From assembly GCA_002730875.1 (NCBI GenBank), contig PCBI01000005.1, positions 965,191-1,020,247 on the forward strand: a stretch of DNA of 55,057 nt, written 5' to 3'. Below the pieces are notes generated by a model that saw nothing but the letters and a program-made list of their open reading frames with translations, was not told the origin of the DNA and ran no database searches. This DNA comes from Spirochaetaceae bacterium. Its GTDB lineage: Bacteria > Spirochaetota > Leptospiria > Leptospirales > Leptonemataceae. Within the stretch, counting starts at the first letter, position 1; each line of letters opens with the position of its first letter. Positions 33,208 through 44,284 of the stretch are shown in pieces. A program made the translations under genes and the position numbers.

Positions 33208-33888
33208 ATGTTTCGCGGTAAGAAGTGGAAAGAAGTAGCAGAAAAAGTAGATCGTGCTCAACCTCAGGACCTGAGCTCGGCCATTAATCTGCTCAAAGAA
33301 GTAAGCTATACTAAATTCGACGGTACTGTAGAGGCAGCCATCAAGATTGGCTACAAGTCGCTGCAGAATGTTCGGGGTACGCTGAAGCTGCCTCATGGCA
33401 CCGGCAAGCAAGTGCGCGTGCTGGTTATTGCCAAAGAGGATAAGCATGCGGAGGCCAAAGAGGCCGGCGCAGACTTTGTAGGCGCCCAGGACATGATTGA
33501 GAAAATCCAGAGCGAAAAATGGACTGATTTCGATGCCTGTGTGGCTACTCCCGACATGATGAAGGATCTGGGTAAACTGGGTCCCATCCTGGGTCGTAAA
33601 GGTCTGATGCCCAAGCCAAAGGCTGGCACCGTGACCGAAGACGTGGCTACAGCAGTAAAGAATCTAAAAGGCGGACAGCTGGACTACAAAGCCGACAAGA
33701 GCGGCGTTGTGCATCTGCCCGTGGGAAAGGTATCCTTTAGCCCTGACCAGCTACAGGAAAATATCAAGACGGTATACCAATCCATTATGCGAGACAAGCC
33801 GTCGGATGCAAAGGGAGAATATGTACGCAGCTTCTTTCTTGCTCCGACCATGGGCCCTGGAGTGCGACTAAACACCCGCTCCCTGTAA
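33208..33888 (+). CDS. rplA: 50S ribosomal protein L1
   Basis: 226 residues from ATG 33208, with GGAGG 6 bases upstream; an in-frame GTG at 33190 is rejected because it lies inside rplK and adds non-conserved residues. LGPILGRKGLMPKPKAGTVT is the L1 signature. L1 forms the stalk near the E-site and in many bacteria represses its own operon by binding the mRNA. Confidence 0.97.
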   Translation: MFRGKKWKEVAEKVDRAQPQDLSSAINLLKEVSYTKFDGTVEAAIKIGYKSLQNVRGTLKLPHGTGKQVRVLVIAKEDKHAEAKEAGADFVGAQDMIEKIQSEKWTDFDACVATPDMMKDLGKLGPILGRKGLMPKPKAGTVTEDVATAVKNLKGGQLDYKADKSGVVHLPVGKVSFSPDQLQENIKTVYQSIMRDKPSDAKGEYVRSFFLAPTMGPGVRLNTRSL

Positions 33889-33916
33889 GACCCTCTGCAA
33901 AGGAAAGGAGATCCAA

Positions 33917-34453
33917 ATGGCTGCGCCAATAAAAGAAGAGAAATTATCCGAGATTACGAAAATACTCGGCGAACATGAGCATTTCATTCTGACCACTTAT
34001 TCCGGTCTGACTGTAGATGCATTAACCGAGCTTCGTAATGAAGTGCGAGAAAAAGAAGGTCGTGTCAAAGTTGTAAAGAACCGACTGTTCATTCGCGCAC
34101 TTGCGGGCGATGAAAGATTCGGCGAGGCACTGGACGGCTTGAAAGAACAGCTGAAAGGGCCCGTAGCCGCAGTTTTCGCCAGCGAACAGATGCCAGCAGT
34201 GGCCAAAGTCCTCGTTGAGAAAAACAAAGCGAACCAGAAGATCCAGCTCAAGGGTGGCTTCTTTGACGGACAGTTGCTAGATGAGTCCGGTGTGAAGCAG
34301 ATTGCCAACCTGCCTACGAAAGAAGAGCTGCTTACCATTATTGGTCGCGGCCTGAACACGCCGGCTCAGAAGATCGCTACTGGTATCAACGAGATTATGG
34401 CCTCTCTTGCAAGAGGTATCAACGCCGTTGCGGAAAAGAACCAAAACGGCTAA
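33917..34453 (+). CDS. rplJ: 50S ribosomal protein L10
   Basis: 178 residues with strong site AAAGGAG. N-terminal RNA-binding domain (VVKNRLFIRAL) and C-terminal helix that holds L7/L12 dimers. The gap to rplA is only 28 bases, so an autoregulatory leader of E. coli size would have to lie within rplA. Confidence 0.97.
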   Translation: MAAPIKEEKLSEITKILGEHEHFILTTYSGLTVDALTELRNEVREKEGRVKVVKNRLFIRALAGDERFGEALDGLKEQLKGPVAAVFASEQMPAVAKVLVEKNKANQKIQLKGGFFDGQLLDESGVKQIANLPTKEELLTIIGRGLNTPAQKIATGINEIMASLARGINAVAEKNQNG

Positions 34454-34501
34454 CCAAAACGTAAAGATTGTCCAGGAAGGAATCGAAAGAAGGAGTCAAC
34501 A

Positions 34502-34885
34502 ATGTCTACAGACGCATTGCTAGAACAAATTGGCCAGCTCACACTGGTAGAAGCCGCTGAGCTGGTAAAGAAAATGGAAGAAAAATTCGGTATCTCTACC
34601 GCCGCTCCCGTGGCTGTAGCTGCTGGCGCAGCCCCTGCTGCAGGTGGTGGCGCTGCTGATGCTGAAGACGCTGAATTCAACGTAGTTCTCAAGAGCTTCG
34701 GCGAAAAGAAGATCGATGTGATCAAGGTTGTTCGCGAAGAAACCGGTCTTGGCCTGAAAGAAGCCAAAGATCTGGTAGAGAAAGGCGACCAGGTAGTAAA
34801 GGAAAGCCTACCCAAAGCCCAGGCAGAAGAGCTAAAGAAAAAGCTCGAAGGCGCTGGAGCCAAAGTAGAGCTTGCTGCCAGCTAA
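34502..34885 (+). CDS. rplL: 50S ribosomal protein L7/L12
   Basis: 127 residues. N-terminal dimerisation part, Ala/Gly/Pro hinge ([20 protein letters not shown]) and C-terminal domain ([20 protein letters not shown]) that recruits translation GTPases. A hairpin lies between this gene and rpoB. Confidence 0.97.
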   Translation: MSTDALLEQIGQLTLVEAAELVKKMEEKFGISTAAPVAVAAGAAPAAGGGAADAEDAEFNVVLKSFGEKKIDVIKVVREETGLGLKEAKDLVEKGDQVVKESLPKAQAEELKKKLEGAGAKVELAAS

Positions 34886-34902
34886 TCAGCAATCTATCAC
34901 GG

Positions 34903-34927
34903 GGACCCGGCGCATTTAGCCGGGTCC
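34903..34927 (+). terminator. rplL-rpoB intergenic hairpin, likely partial terminator or attenuator
   Basis: GGACCCGGC (34903-34911), loop GCATTTA, GCCGGGTCC (34919-34927): a perfect 9-bp stem followed by ATTTAAG rather than a full U-tract. It starts 18 bases after the rplL stop and ends 39 bases before the rpoB start. In E. coli an attenuator at the same place lowers rpoBC transcription relative to ribosomal proteins. Confidence 0.7.
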
Positions 34928-34966
34928 ATTTAAGAATCGGGGCTCTGCGCAAGAGGTCCGATCCAT

Positions 34967-37900
34967 TTGTACCTGCAGGAAAAACACTGGCCTATTATGA
35001 ATAATCGCAAGAATCTTCAGGTGGTAAACCTGGGCAAGATCACCAATCTTAACCGAATTCCCGACCTAATCGAAGTGCAGTTCCGCTCATTCGAGTGGTT
35101 TCTGCAAAAGGATGCTTCTCCCACCAAGCGTGAAGCTCAGGGGTTGGAAGCGGTCTTTCAGGACACCTTTCCTATCCAGAGTCCAAACGAGGACATGGTG
35201 CTGGAATACGTTTCCTATAGTTTCGGCGAAGCAAGGTGGGATGTTGATGAATGTAAGAGTCGCGGACTCACTTATGCCATACCACTGAAAGCGGTTATTC
35301 GACTTATTAATGTGCATACCGGCGAGGTTCGGGAGCAATCGGTGTACATGGGCGACGTTCCCATGATGACCGATCAGGGAACTTTTATCATCAACGGCGC
35401 CGAGCGAGTGGTTGTTAGCCAGCTACACCGTAGTCCGGGTATCTTTTTCTTTGAAGATGCCGCCAAGGGTATTTACAGCGCTCGTGTAATTCCTTATCGA
35501 GGTTCCTGGCTGGAACTGGAAATGGATGCCAAAGGCGTCCTGGTTGCGCGAATCGACCGTAAAAAGAAATTCCCCGCCACTCTGCTTGTAAAAGCTATGG
35601 GAGCAGGCAGCGCCGAAGAGGTGCTTAAGCTTTTCTACGAAACCGAAGACCAGAGAATCTCGGGCGCCCAGGCCAAAGAGCTCAAGAAAATCATAGGCCG
35701 TCGTCTGGCCGCAGCCGTGCACAACCCGGAAACCGATGAAGTGATCATGAATCCGGGCGAAGCCATCAACGAAGACAACATCGGCATCCTGAAAGAACTG
35801 AAAGTTAAGTCTGTGAGTCTGTTGATCTTTCCTTCAGGCCGCGACGACTCCACTGTCATCAACTGTCTGGAAAAAGACGGCGCCGAAAGTTCCGAGCAAG
35901 CGCTGCAGAAGTTCCATGCCATCGTTCGACCTGGCGAGCCTTTCAATGTAGAGAACGCCAAAAATGAGCTGAACAGGCTATTCTTCTCGGATAAATCCTA
36001 CGATCTGGGTGACGTAGGCCGCTACAAGATCAACAACAAGTTCCGTTTCCACAACGAGAAGGAATTCAAAGACTGTAGCGATCGCGCCCTCCGCGAAGTA
36101 GATATCATCGAAACGCTGAAGTACTTTGTGAATCTCATTAACGAGGTTCCGGGATACAACTATGACGACATCGATCATCTGGGTAACCGCCGCGTAAGAA
36201 GCGTGGGCGAGCTCCTGATGAACCAGCTCAAAGTAGGCTTCAGCCGAATGGAGCGAGTCGTAAAGGAAAGAATGACCATCCAGGATGTGGATGTAATCAC
36301 TCCGCAGGCTCTGATCTCCATCAAGCCTATCATGGCCGTGGTTAACGAATTCTTCGGCTCCAGCCAGCTTTCCCAGTTCATGGATCAGACCAACCCTCTG
36401 TCCGAACTGACCCACAAGCGACGATTGAACGCGCTGGGGCCTGGCGGTCTTTCCCGGGAAAGAGCCGGCTTCGAGGTTCGGGACATTCACTACAGCCACT
36501 ATGGTAGAATGTGTCCTATTGAGACCCCGGAAGGTCCGAACATTGGTCTTATTGTTTCCATGAGTTCGCACTGTCGTGTGAACCCTTACGGCTTTCTGGA
36601 AACCCCGTATCGTAAGGTAAACAACGGAAAAGTTGGCAATGACTTCGTCTATCTGACAGCGGACATCGAAGAGCGTTACAACATCGCTCAGGCCAACGCT
36701 CCACTCACCGAGCAGAGTACTTTTGTAAACAAGATGATCTCCTGCCGAAAGCGGGAAGACTATCCTTTCTGCTCTCCGGAAGAAGTGGAATACATGGACA
36801 TTGCGCCTTTGCAAGTAGTGTCCGTTTCTACTTCTTTGATTCCTTTCCTGGAGCATGACGATGCGAACCGCGCCCTGATGGGTTCGAACATGCAGCGTCA
36901 GGCTGTGCCTCTACTTGTGGACGAAGCTCCTTACGTGGGCACCGGAATGGAAGACAAGGCCGCCTACGATTCCCGCGCCTGCATCGTGGCCAAACAGGAC
37001 GGCGTTGTTACCAAGCTGGATGCCACAAGCATTACAATCCAGCCCAGCGACTCCAAAGAGCCCATTACGTTTAATCTCAAGAAGTTCAAGCGATCCAACC
37101 AGGGAACCACTGTAAATCAGACTCCTCTGGTCAGCCTGCTACACGCTCCGGAAGACGGCAAAATTGGCAAATCTACCAAAGAGAAGGTGGAATTCACTAC
37201 GGCCGACGGAGAGACCATCGAAATTCCTCTGAAGCAGTTCGATGCCGAATTTGAACTATTCGCCAAGACGGGTACCGAAGTGTCTCGAGGCGAAGTGATC
37301 GGCGGCCAAAAAATCTTTGGCGAGAAACGTGACAAAGACGGCGCTCTGGTGGTTAAAGGAACGGTTCTGGCGGACGGACCCGGCACCGACCAGGGTCGTC
37401 TGGCTCTGGGGAAGAACGTCCTTGTAGGGTTCATGCCCTGGGAAGGCTACAACTTCGAAGATGCTATTTTAATCAGCGAACGAGTGGTTAAGGACGATGT
37501 TTTTACCTCCGTTCACGTTGAAGAATACGAGATCCAGGCCCGGGAAACCAAGCTGGGTCAGGAAATCATCACCCGTGACATCCCCAACCTGAGCGATAAG
37601 GCTTTCCGCGACCTGGACGAAAACGGAATCATTCGCATTGGCGCCGAGGTAAAAGCCGGCGATATCCTGGTTGGTATGGTAACTCCTAAAGGCGAAGCCG
37701 ATCTCACTCCCGAATACAAGCTACTACATAGCATTTTCGGGGAGAAAGCTCGCGAAGTTCGAGATACTTCTCTGCGTATGCCCAACGGTACGGAAGGTAT
37801 CGTAATCGACGTTAAGATGTACACCCGGGAAGAAGGGGATGAACTCCCTGCCGGTGTAGAAGCCATGGTAAAGGTCTATGTGGCTCGCAAGCGAAAGCTG

Positions 37901-38683
37901 CAGGTGGGCGACAAGATGGCCGGCCGTCACGGAAACAAGGGCGTGGTGGCTCGCATTATGGCCGAAGAAGATATGCCCTTCATGGATGATGGCACGCCAC
38001 TGGATATCGTACTGAATCCTCTTGGTGTTCCTTCGCGGATGAACATCGGACAGATCTTCGAAACCATGCTTGGATTTGCCGGACACAAATTGGGTATTCT
38101 CTTTGAAACCCCGGTATTCGACGGCGCCAAAGAGGCGGACGTTAAGAATTACCTGGAGCAAGCCGGGCTACCCGAAGACTGTAAGTTTCAGCTATTTGAT
38201 GGTAGAACCGGCGATCCTTTCGAAGGACGGGTATTCTGCGGCTATATCTACATTCTGAAGCTGGCTCACCTGGTGGACGACAAGATTCACGCCCGTTCCA
38301 CCGGACCTTACTCGCTGGTTACGCAGCAGCCACTGGGCGGAAAAGCTCAGTTCGGCGGCCAGCGTCTGGGAGAAATGGAGGTCTGGGCCCTGGAAGCCTA
38401 TGGCGCTTCGCATACACTGCAGGAGCTTCTAACCGTTAAGTCTGACGATATGCTGGGCCGAGCTCGGGTTTACGAAGCGATTGTAAAAGGTGTGCATTCG
38501 ATTAAACCGGGTGTTCCGGAATCCTTCAATGTATTGATGCAGGAGCTCCGCGGTCTGGCCCTGGATGTGGCACTCTACAATGACCAGGACGAGCGCGTGG
38601 AAATTACGGATCTCGAGGACGAAATGAATCGAGGTCAACGTAAGAACAAGATCAAGATCGACTCTATCGAAAGAATGGGTTAA
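34967..38683 (+). CDS. rpoB: DNA-directed RNA polymerase subunit beta
   Basis: 1238 residues from TTG 34967 (AGAGG 10 bases upstream); the ATG at 34997 has a poorer site and would remove 10 residues. All main motifs are present, including the rifampicin region [39 protein letters not shown], and [14 protein letters not shown] near the active site. At residue 488 the protein has Asn where E. coli has Ser531; His526 and Asp516 equivalents are unchanged. Asn here is the known basis of natural rifampicin resistance in Borrelia and is shared by Leptospira-type RpoB. Followed by rpoC after 14 bases. Confidence 0.98.
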   Translation: MYLQEKHWPIMNNRKNLQVVNLGKITNLNRIPDLIEVQFRSFEWFLQKDASPTKREAQGLEAVFQDTFPIQSPNEDMVLEYVSYSFGEARWDVDECKSRGLTYAIPLKAVIRLINVHTGEVREQSVYMGDVPMMTDQGTFIINGAERVVVSQLHRSPGIFFFEDAAKGIYSARVIPYRGSWLELEMDAKGVLVARIDRKKKFPATLLVKAMGAGSAEEVLKLFYETEDQRISGAQAKELKKIIGRRLAAAVHNPETDEVIMNPGEAINEDNIGILKELKVKSVSLLIFPSGRDDSTVINCLEKDGAESSEQALQKFHAIVRPGEPFNVENAKNELNRLFFSDKSYDLGDVGRYKINNKFRFHNEKEFKDCSDRALREVDIIETLKYFVNLINEVPGYNYDDIDHLGNRRVRSVGELLMNQLKVGFSRMERVVKERMTIQDVDVITPQALISIKPIMAVVNEFFGSSQLSQFMDQTNPLSELTHKRRLNALGPGGLSRERAGFEVRDIHYSHYGRMCPIETPEGPNIGLIVSMSSHCRVNPYGFLETPYRKVNNGKVGNDFVYLTADIEERYNIAQANAPLTEQSTFVNKMISCRKREDYPFCSPEEVEYMDIAPLQVVSVSTSLIPFLEHDDANRALMGSNMQRQAVPLLVDEAPYVGTGMEDKAAYDSRACIVAKQDGVVTKLDATSITIQPSDSKEPITFNLKKFKRSNQGTTVNQTPLVSLLHAPEDGKIGKSTKEKVEFTTADGETIEIPLKQFDAEFELFAKTGTEVSRGEVIGGQKIFGEKRDKDGALVVKGTVLADGPGTDQGRLALGKNVLVGFMPWEGYNFEDAILISERVVKDDVFTSVHVEEYEIQARETKLGQEIITRDIPNLSDKAFRDLDENGIIRIGAEVKAGDILVGMVTPKGEADLTPEYKLLHSIFGEKAREVRDTSLRMPNGTEGIVIDVKMYTREEGDELPAGVEAMVKVYVARKRKLQVGDKMAGRHGNKGVVARIMAEEDMPFMDDGTPLDIVLNPLGVPSRMNIGQIFETMLGFAGHKLGILFETPVFDGAKEADVKNYLEQAGLPEDCKFQLFDGRTGDPFEGRVFCGYIYILKLAHLVDDKIHARSTGPYSLVTQQPLGGKAQFGGQRLGEMEVWALEAYGASHTLQELLTVKSDDMLGRARVYEAIVKGVHSIKPGVPESFNVLMQELRGLALDVALYNDQDERVEITDLEDEMNRGQRKNKIKIDSIERMG

Positions 38684-38697
38684 TCGGCAGGAAAAAC

Positions 38698-41600
38698 ATG
38701 GCTACAAGAAATCTAAACGAATTCGATTCCATCCGCATCATGCTGGCCTCCCCGGAGCGTATCCGGGACTGGTCCCACGGTGAGGTGAAAAAGCCGGAGA
38801 CTATCAACTACCGAACCCTTCGTCCAGAGCGCGAAGGTCTGTTCTGCGAGCGAATCTTCGGAACCACAAAGGACTGGGAATGCTACTGCGGTAAATTCAA
38901 GTCCATCCGATACAAAGGCGTAATCTGCGACCGTTGCGGCGTGGAAGTGACCCACTCCAAGGTTCGTCGTGAGCGCATGGGCCACGTAGAACTGGCTACT
39001 CCGGTAGCCCACATTTGGTACTATAGAAGCGTTCCCAGCCGAATGGGCCTGCTTCTGAATATGACCATCAATCAGCTCAAGAGTGTTCTTTACTACGAAC
39101 GCTATGTAATTATCGATCCCTCCGACTCCGGTCGCGAGCGCGGCGAGCTAATCGACGAAGAAGAGCATTACGAATACCTGGACGAATATGGCGATAAATT
39201 CGTAGCGATGATCGGCGGCGATGCAGTCAAAGAACTACTTGCCCGTATCGACGTTGACGGCGACATCCGCGAGATTCGTCAGAAGATCGCCGAAGGTCTG
39301 AAGGCCTCCGATCGTCGTTTGCTCAAGCGTCTGGAAGTTCTGGAAGCTCTTCGAGAATCCGGTAACCGTCCTGAATGGATGATGCTGGATGTAACTCCGG
39401 TTATTCCTCCGGAACTGCGCCCCATGGTTCAGCTGGAAGGCGGACGTTTTGCAACTTCCGACCTGAATGACCTCTATCGCCGCGTAATTAATAGAAATAA
39501 CCGACTCAAGCGACTGCTGGCACTGAAAGCCCCGGACATCATCGTCCGAAACGAAAAGCGCATGCTGCAAGAAGCTGTAGACGCTTTGTTCGACAACAGC
39601 CGCCGCAAGCGTTCCGTGAAAGGCAAAGGCAACCGACCGCTCAAGTCCCTTTCGGACATGCTGAAAGGGAAGTCCGGTCGCTTCCGTCAGAACCTCCTCG
39701 GAAAGCGGGTAGACTATTCCGGCCGATCTGTAATCGTAATCGGTCCCGAGCTCAAGCTTCATCAAATGGGCCTTCCCAAGAAAATGGCCCTGGAGCTCTT
39801 CAAGCCATTTATCATGAAGCGCCTGGTGGATCTGGACCTGGCGCCCAACATCAAGTCTGCCAAGAAGAAAGTAGAGGCGGAAGAGAAAGAAGTATTCGAA
39901 GCGCTGGATGAGGTGATCAAAGAGCATCCGGTTATGCTGAACCGGGCGCCCACTCTGCACCGACTGGGAATCCAGGCATTTCTGCCCACTCTGGTAGAAG
40001 GCAAGGCAATCAAGCTTCATCCTCTGGTATGTAAAGCCTTCAACGCCGATTTCGACGGCGACCAGATGGCCATCCACGTACCACTGTCGCCTAAAGCGCA
40101 GCTGGAAGCCTGGATGCTCATGCTTTCTCCGCATAACCTGCTGAACCCTGCCAACGGAGCTCCTGTGGTATCTCCTTCCCAGGATATGGTTCTGGGAATT
40201 TTTCTCATGACCTCTCAGTTGGAAGGCGACGAAGGCGAAGGTAAGATTTTTTCCAACCTGGATGAAATCCATTACGCTCTCAGCGTGGGATCCGTTGGTC
40301 TAAGAGCCAGAGTTTCTGTAATCCATCAGGATCGACTGCTTCAGACCACTCCAGGTCGAGTTATCTTTAACTCCGTGATGCCAGAAGGGTATCCTTATGT
40401 GAACCGCGGGGTATCTGACAAAGAGATTACGAAGATTATTGCTGAAGTATACGATCGATATGGCGCCGGCCATACCGTTCAGATGCTGGACCGAGTGAAG
40501 GAACTGGGCTTCCACTACGCCACGGTGTTTGCTCCTTCTATCGCTATCTCTGACATTCAGGTTTCCCCCAAGAAGCAGGATCTGATTGCGGCGGCGAACA
40601 AAGAAGTAGCAGACGTAACCAAGGCTTACAAGTCCGGCGTTATCACCAACGATGAAAGATCCAAGAAAGTAATCGAGATCTGGACTCGTACTAACGACCT
40701 TATCACCGAATCCATGTTCTCCGAACTGGAGCAGGATCAGAAAGGCTTTAATCCTATCTACACCATGGCCGCCTCCGGAGCCCGGGGCTCAAGAGCTCAG
40801 ATTCGTCAGCTGGCCGGTATGCGTGGTTTGATGGCCCGTCCAAACGGAGACATCATCGAGCTTGCGATCCGCTCCAACTTCCGCGAAGGTCTGGGCGTTC
40901 TGGAATTCTTTATCTCCACCCATGGGGCTCGAAAGGGTCTGGCGGATACCGCGCTGAAAACCGCAGATGCGGGGTATTTGACCCGTCGTCTGGTGGATAT
41001 TGCTCAGGACGTAATCGTAACTGAAGTGGACTGCGAAACCACCGAAGGTGTAATCATGACCCCTGTAAAAGAAGGGGACAAAGTCAAAATGACCCTGGGC
41101 GATCGAGCCTTTGGGCGCGTTGTAGCGGAAGACATCAAGGATCCGGTTTCTGGCGACGTTGTAATCGCAAGAAACACTCTGATCAACCGGGAAGCCGGAC
41201 GTCAGATCGATTCCATGGGTATCGAAGCTATCAACATTCGATCTCCGCTGACTTGCGAAACCCGCCACGGAATCTGCGCTCGATGCTACGGCATGGACCT
41301 GGGCCGACTGAAAGAAGTAGAAATGGGCGAAGCAGTGGGAACCATTGCTGCTCAGTCCATTGGCGAGCCGGGAACCCAGCTTACCATGCGTACCTTCCAC
41401 GTAGGGGGCGTTGCTACCAACCTGCAGGTTAAAGAAAACGAGCACAAGCTACCGTTTAAGGCGCTGGTTAACTCCATTTCCGGAAAGGTGGTGGAGCGCT
41501 CCGACGGAGAGCGGGTATTCTCTACTCGTGGAAGTCTTAACCTCAGCCGAATCAACCAGGTGCTGGAAACCAGCAAGATGATTGGTCTGAAAGTAGAAGA

Positions 41601-42903
41601 CGCTCAGGTAGTGGTGCCCGGCGAGGTGATCGCCACCGGTTACGACGGGGAAGAAAAGCCGGTAACCGCCGATGCTGCGGGAACAGTACGTATTTCCGGC
41701 GATAGCTTCTTCATTGAAGGGGAAGTAACTTCTATACCGGTGCGAATCGGAACAGTATTGAACGTCTCCGAAACTGAAGTGGTGGAGCCGAATGCTGCCA
41801 TTGCTACCTTCGACCCCTACAACGAAGTGGTGGTAGCCGACGCCAAAGGCAAAGTTAAATTCGTAGATATCGAAGAAGACAAGAACCTCAAGAAGGACGA
41901 AGAAGGTAACTATCGTCTCATTGAATACCGTCGTGAGCGACTGAACCCGCGTATGCTGGTTGGGTCGGAAGAGTATTCCGTTCCGCCCAATGCCATTGTA
42001 ATGGCCCGGCATGATCAGGATGTTCAGACCGGCGACGTTCTCTATAAGATTGCCGCCGCCGCGGAAAAAACCCGGGACATTACCGGCGGTCTGCCGCGAG
42101 TCGAGGAACTCTTCGAAGCCCGCCGACCCCGGGAAGCTTCTACCCTGGCCGAATTGGACGGTCGCATCGAAGACCATAACGAAGTGGCCAAAGAAAAGCG
42201 TATCTTCTACATCGTTCCGGATAACGAGGACCTGGACCGCATCAAAGTGGCCATCCCTGTTTCCAATCGACTTCGAGTTCGAAACGGCGACTATGTAAAA
42301 GCCGGGGACATGCTGGACGAAGGTATGCTGGATCCGCACGATATCCTGCGCATTAAAGGCATCAACGCTCTGCATAACTTTCTAGTGCATGAAGTACAGG
42401 AAGTGTACCGTCTGCAGGGGGTTTTCATCAACGATAAGCACATTGAGATTATCGTGCGTCAGATGCTTCGCAAGCTGGAAGTGGATGATCCCGGCGATAC
42501 AAGCTTTGTGGCCCACCAGCAAGTGGACCGATTCTCCTTTAAGGATGAAAACGAGCGTGTAGAGTCCGAGGGTGGCGTTCCTGCCACATCCAGGCAGATC
42601 CTTCTGGGGATCACCCGGGCCTCCTTGAACACTGACTCCTTCATCTCTGCGGCTTCCTTCCAGGAAACCACTCGGGTGCTTACCGATGCTGCCATAAAAG
42701 GTAAGAAGGACCCGCTACTGGGCCTGAAAGAGAACGTGATTATCGGACACCTGATTCCGGCCGGAACCGGTCTGAAGCACTACCGAGATGTGGAGATCTT
42801 CTACAAAGAGTACGGAGATATTCAGAAGCTGGAAAAAGAGAAGCGTGAAGCCGAGGAGCAAATGGCTGCCGGTCAGATTCCTCAGGAAGGGGTACAGGGC
42901 TAA
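38698..42903 (+). CDS. rpoC: DNA-directed RNA polymerase subunit beta'
   Basis: 1401 residues with AGGAA before ATG 38698. Zinc site 1: [20 protein letters not shown]. Catalytic Mg site [10 protein letters not shown] with Asp451, Asp453 and Asp455. Bridge helix and trigger loop region follow ([13 protein letters not shown]). Zinc site 2: [13 protein letters not shown] plus the upstream Cys in VDCETTEGV. Size and order match non-split bacterial rpoC. The C-terminal tail [18 protein letters not shown] is lineage-specific. Confidence 0.98.
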   Translation: MATRNLNEFDSIRIMLASPERIRDWSHGEVKKPETINYRTLRPEREGLFCERIFGTTKDWECYCGKFKSIRYKGVICDRCGVEVTHSKVRRERMGHVELATPVAHIWYYRSVPSRMGLLLNMTINQLKSVLYYERYVIIDPSDSGRERGELIDEEEHYEYLDEYGDKFVAMIGGDAVKELLARIDVDGDIREIRQKIAEGLKASDRRLLKRLEVLEALRESGNRPEWMMLDVTPVIPPELRPMVQLEGGRFATSDLNDLYRRVINRNNRLKRLLALKAPDIIVRNEKRMLQEAVDALFDNSRRKRSVKGKGNRPLKSLSDMLKGKSGRFRQNLLGKRVDYSGRSVIVIGPELKLHQMGLPKKMALELFKPFIMKRLVDLDLAPNIKSAKKKVEAEEKEVFEALDEVIKEHPVMLNRAPTLHRLGIQAFLPTLVEGKAIKLHPLVCKAFNADFDGDQMAIHVPLSPKAQLEAWMLMLSPHNLLNPANGAPVVSPSQDMVLGIFLMTSQLEGDEGEGKIFSNLDEIHYALSVGSVGLRARVSVIHQDRLLQTTPGRVIFNSVMPEGYPYVNRGVSDKEITKIIAEVYDRYGAGHTVQMLDRVKELGFHYATVFAPSIAISDIQVSPKKQDLIAAANKEVADVTKAYKSGVITNDERSKKVIEIWTRTNDLITESMFSELEQDQKGFNPIYTMAASGARGSRAQIRQLAGMRGLMARPNGDIIELAIRSNFREGLGVLEFFISTHGARKGLADTALKTADAGYLTRRLVDIAQDVIVTEVDCETTEGVIMTPVKEGDKVKMTLGDRAFGRVVAEDIKDPVSGDVVIARNTLINREAGRQIDSMGIEAINIRSPLTCETRHGICARCYGMDLGRLKEVEMGEAVGTIAAQSIGEPGTQLTMRTFHVGGVATNLQVKENEHKLPFKALVNSISGKVVERSDGERVFSTRGSLNLSRINQVLETSKMIGLKVEDAQVVVPGEVIATGYDGEEKPVTADAAGTVRISGDSFFIEGEVTSIPVRIGTVLNVSETEVVEPNAAIATFDPYNEVVVADAKGKVKFVDIEEDKNLKKDEEGNYRLIEYRRERLNPRMLVGSEEYSVPPNAIVMARHDQDVQTGDVLYKIAAAAEKTRDITGGLPRVEELFEARRPREASTLAELDGRIEDHNEVAKEKRIFYIVPDNEDLDRIKVAIPVSNRLRVRNGDYVKAGDMLDEGMLDPHDILRIKGINALHNFLVHEVQEVYRLQGVFINDKHIEIIVRQMLRKLEVDDPGDTSFVAHQQVDRFSFKDENERVESEGGVPATSRQILLGITRASLNTDSFISAASFQETTRVLTDAAIKGKKDPLLGLKENVIIGHLIPAGTGLKHYRDVEIFYKEYGDIQKLEKEKREAEEQMAAGQIPQEGVQG

Positions 42904-42964
42904 ACTTCCCTGAATAACCCCGGCCTGGTCCCGCAGCTGAAGGTTGCCGGGCTAAGGCCACGTG

Positions 42965-42997
42965 AAAAGGTCGCCTTCGGGCGGCCTTTTTCTTTTT
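42965..42997 (+). terminator. Intrinsic terminator after rpoC
   Basis: AAAAGGTCGCC, tetraloop TTCG, GGCGGCC, then TTTTTCTTTTT. An eight-pair GC-rich stem with one G-U and a real U-tract. It is the only textbook intrinsic terminator noticed in the window. It separates the rpoBC unit from the str-S10-spc unit. Confidence 0.92.
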
Positions 42998-43035
42998 GGA
43001 GGGGATATAATCTGCACCTGGGCGGAGCCGCATTA

Positions 43036-43098
43036 TTGAAAAACCTGTGGCGCGAATACATAACAATCGCAACGTGACATAATATCGCTTGATGTCAC
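43036..43098 (+). promoter_or_regulatory. Promoters and dyad operator candidate of the str operon
   Basis: Promoter a: TTGAAA (43036-43041), 17 bases, CATAAC (43059-43064). Promoter b: extended -10 TGACATAAT (43075-43083) with weak -35 AATACA. A dyad GTGACAT (43074-43080) with ATGTCAC (43092-43098), 11 bases between arms, covers the -10 of promoter b and its start point, so it could be a repressor site. Predicted leaders are over 300 bases. Confidence 0.5.
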
Positions 43099-43414
43099 CA
43101 TTCTTGCATCGTGCGGCTTCCGGAAATCATCCAATTCAATGTCAGTCGCCAACCGGGCTGCATCATTAAAAAACTTCGCCTATAAAGGGGCCTGGTGCTG
43201 AATACCTCTTGTCAGCGAGGGGGCCTCCTTCTTTTGTGGTCTCTCGAGCCTGAAGCCTGAGCTGCTCCAGTGCGAGCTAGCAAAACTGTGTCTCACAGGA
43301 TGAGGTCACAAGTTGTTAGTTCTAACCGGTTTTGAGAAATTCAAGGATGCCGTAAGGGTCCTGATATTTAGGGATTCCGGGAAACTATATTCTCGAAGGG
43401 AGTGTATTAACTGA
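43099..43414 (+). other. Long leader region of rpsL
   Basis: About 316 bases between the promoter candidates and rpsL. It contains another -10-like TATAAA (43181-43186) without a good -35 and, at 43298-43314, a stretch matching 16 of 17 bases of the anticodon-stem/T-stem part of the tRNA-Thr at 31798-31814. The rpsL ribosome site AAGGGAG is at the end. No ORF of note. Confidence 0.4.
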
Positions 43415-43789
43415 ATGCCAACGATTAATCAGTTAATCCGTCACGGAAGAAAACAACAGAAGAAGAAGACCAAGTCTCCTGCCCTTATGGCCTGCCCTCA
43501 ACGGCGAGGGGTTTGTACGCGAGTGATGACATTCACTCCGAAGAAACCTAACTCCGCGCTTAGAAAGGTAGCTCGGGTTCGATTGACTACAGGTATCGAA
43601 GTTACCGCCTACATTCCTGGGGAAGGTCACAACCTTCAGGAGCACAATGTGGTGCTGGTAAGAGGCGGAAGGGTAAAAGACCTTCCTGGTGTTCGCTATC
43701 ATATTATTCGCGGGGCTCTGGATACCCTGGGCGTGGATAAGCGCCGTCAGGGCCGTTCCAAGTATGGAGCCAAGAGGCCCAAGGCGTAA
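43415..43789 (+). CDS. rpsL: 30S ribosomal protein S12
   Basis: 124 residues. Decoding-centre residues are wild type: K43 in [13 protein letters not shown] and K88 in GGRVKDLPG, so the sequence predicts streptomycin sensitivity at this protein. Asp89 is the site methylthiolated in many bacteria. First gene of the str operon; rpsG follows after 9 bases. Confidence 0.98.
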   Translation: MPTINQLIRHGRKQQKKKTKSPALMACPQRRGVCTRVMTFTPKKPNSALRKVARVRLTTGIEVTAYIPGEGHNLQEHNVVLVRGGRVKDLPGVRYHIIRGALDTLGVDKRRQGRSKYGAKRPKA

Positions 43790-43798
43790 GGATTACAT

Positions 43799-44272
43799 AT
43801 GTCACGTAGAAGTCAGGCAGTACAAAAGCGATATGTGGCCCCGGACTCTCGTTACGGCGATCCGGTGGTTTCCAAGTTTATCAATTACTTGATGAACGAT
43901 GGAAAAAAGTCCACCGCCGAGCGAGTGTTCTATGATGCCATGGATCGCATTAAGGACAAATCCGGCCAGGAAGGCGTGGAAGTGTTCCGAGAGGCTCTGG
44001 AGAATGTGAAGCCTACCCTGGAAGTTCGCTCTCGCCGAGTAGGTGGGGTGACCTATCAGGTTCCGGTGGAAGTTCGACCGGAGCGCATGCAAGCCCTGGC
44101 GATCCGCTGGATTGTCGGCTACGCTCGCGGACGAAAAGGTCATTCTATGGCCGAGCGCCTGGCGGACGAGTTGCTGGATGCCAAAAATAACGCCGGCGGC
44201 GCAGTTAAGAAACGAGACGATACGAGGAAGATGGCCGAAGCGAATAAGGCATTTAGCCACTATCGCTGGTAA
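43799..44272 (+). CDS. rpsG: 30S ribosomal protein S7
   Basis: 157 residues, canonical length. [20 protein letters not shown]... region at the N-terminus, and the RNA-binding [21 protein letters not shown]7 nucleates assembly of the 30S head. fusA follows after 12 bases. Confidence 0.98.
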   Translation: MSRRSQAVQKRYVAPDSRYGDPVVSKFINYLMNDGKKSTAERVFYDAMDRIKDKSGQEGVEVFREALENVKPTLEVRSRRVGGVTYQVPVEVRPERMQALAIRWIVGYARGRKGHSMAERLADELLDAKNNAGGAVKKRDDTRKMAEANKAFSHYRW

Positions 44273-44284
44273 GCCGAGGGATTT

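Noticed and set aside
35978..36856. 292-codon minus-strand ORF inside rpoB
   Set aside because: Shadow of conserved rpoB codons; no ribosome site or family.
39235..40272. 345-codon minus-strand ORF inside rpoC
   Set aside because: Shadow of rpoC; long only because of codon bias on the opposite strand.
41449..42375. 308-codon minus-strand ORF inside rpoC
   Set aside because: Same reason: antisense to a universally conserved region.
43250..43340. Functional tRNA upstream of rpsL
   Set aside because: Only the 3' anticodon-stem/variable/T-stem part resembles tRNA-Thr; acceptor, D and T arms do not pair.
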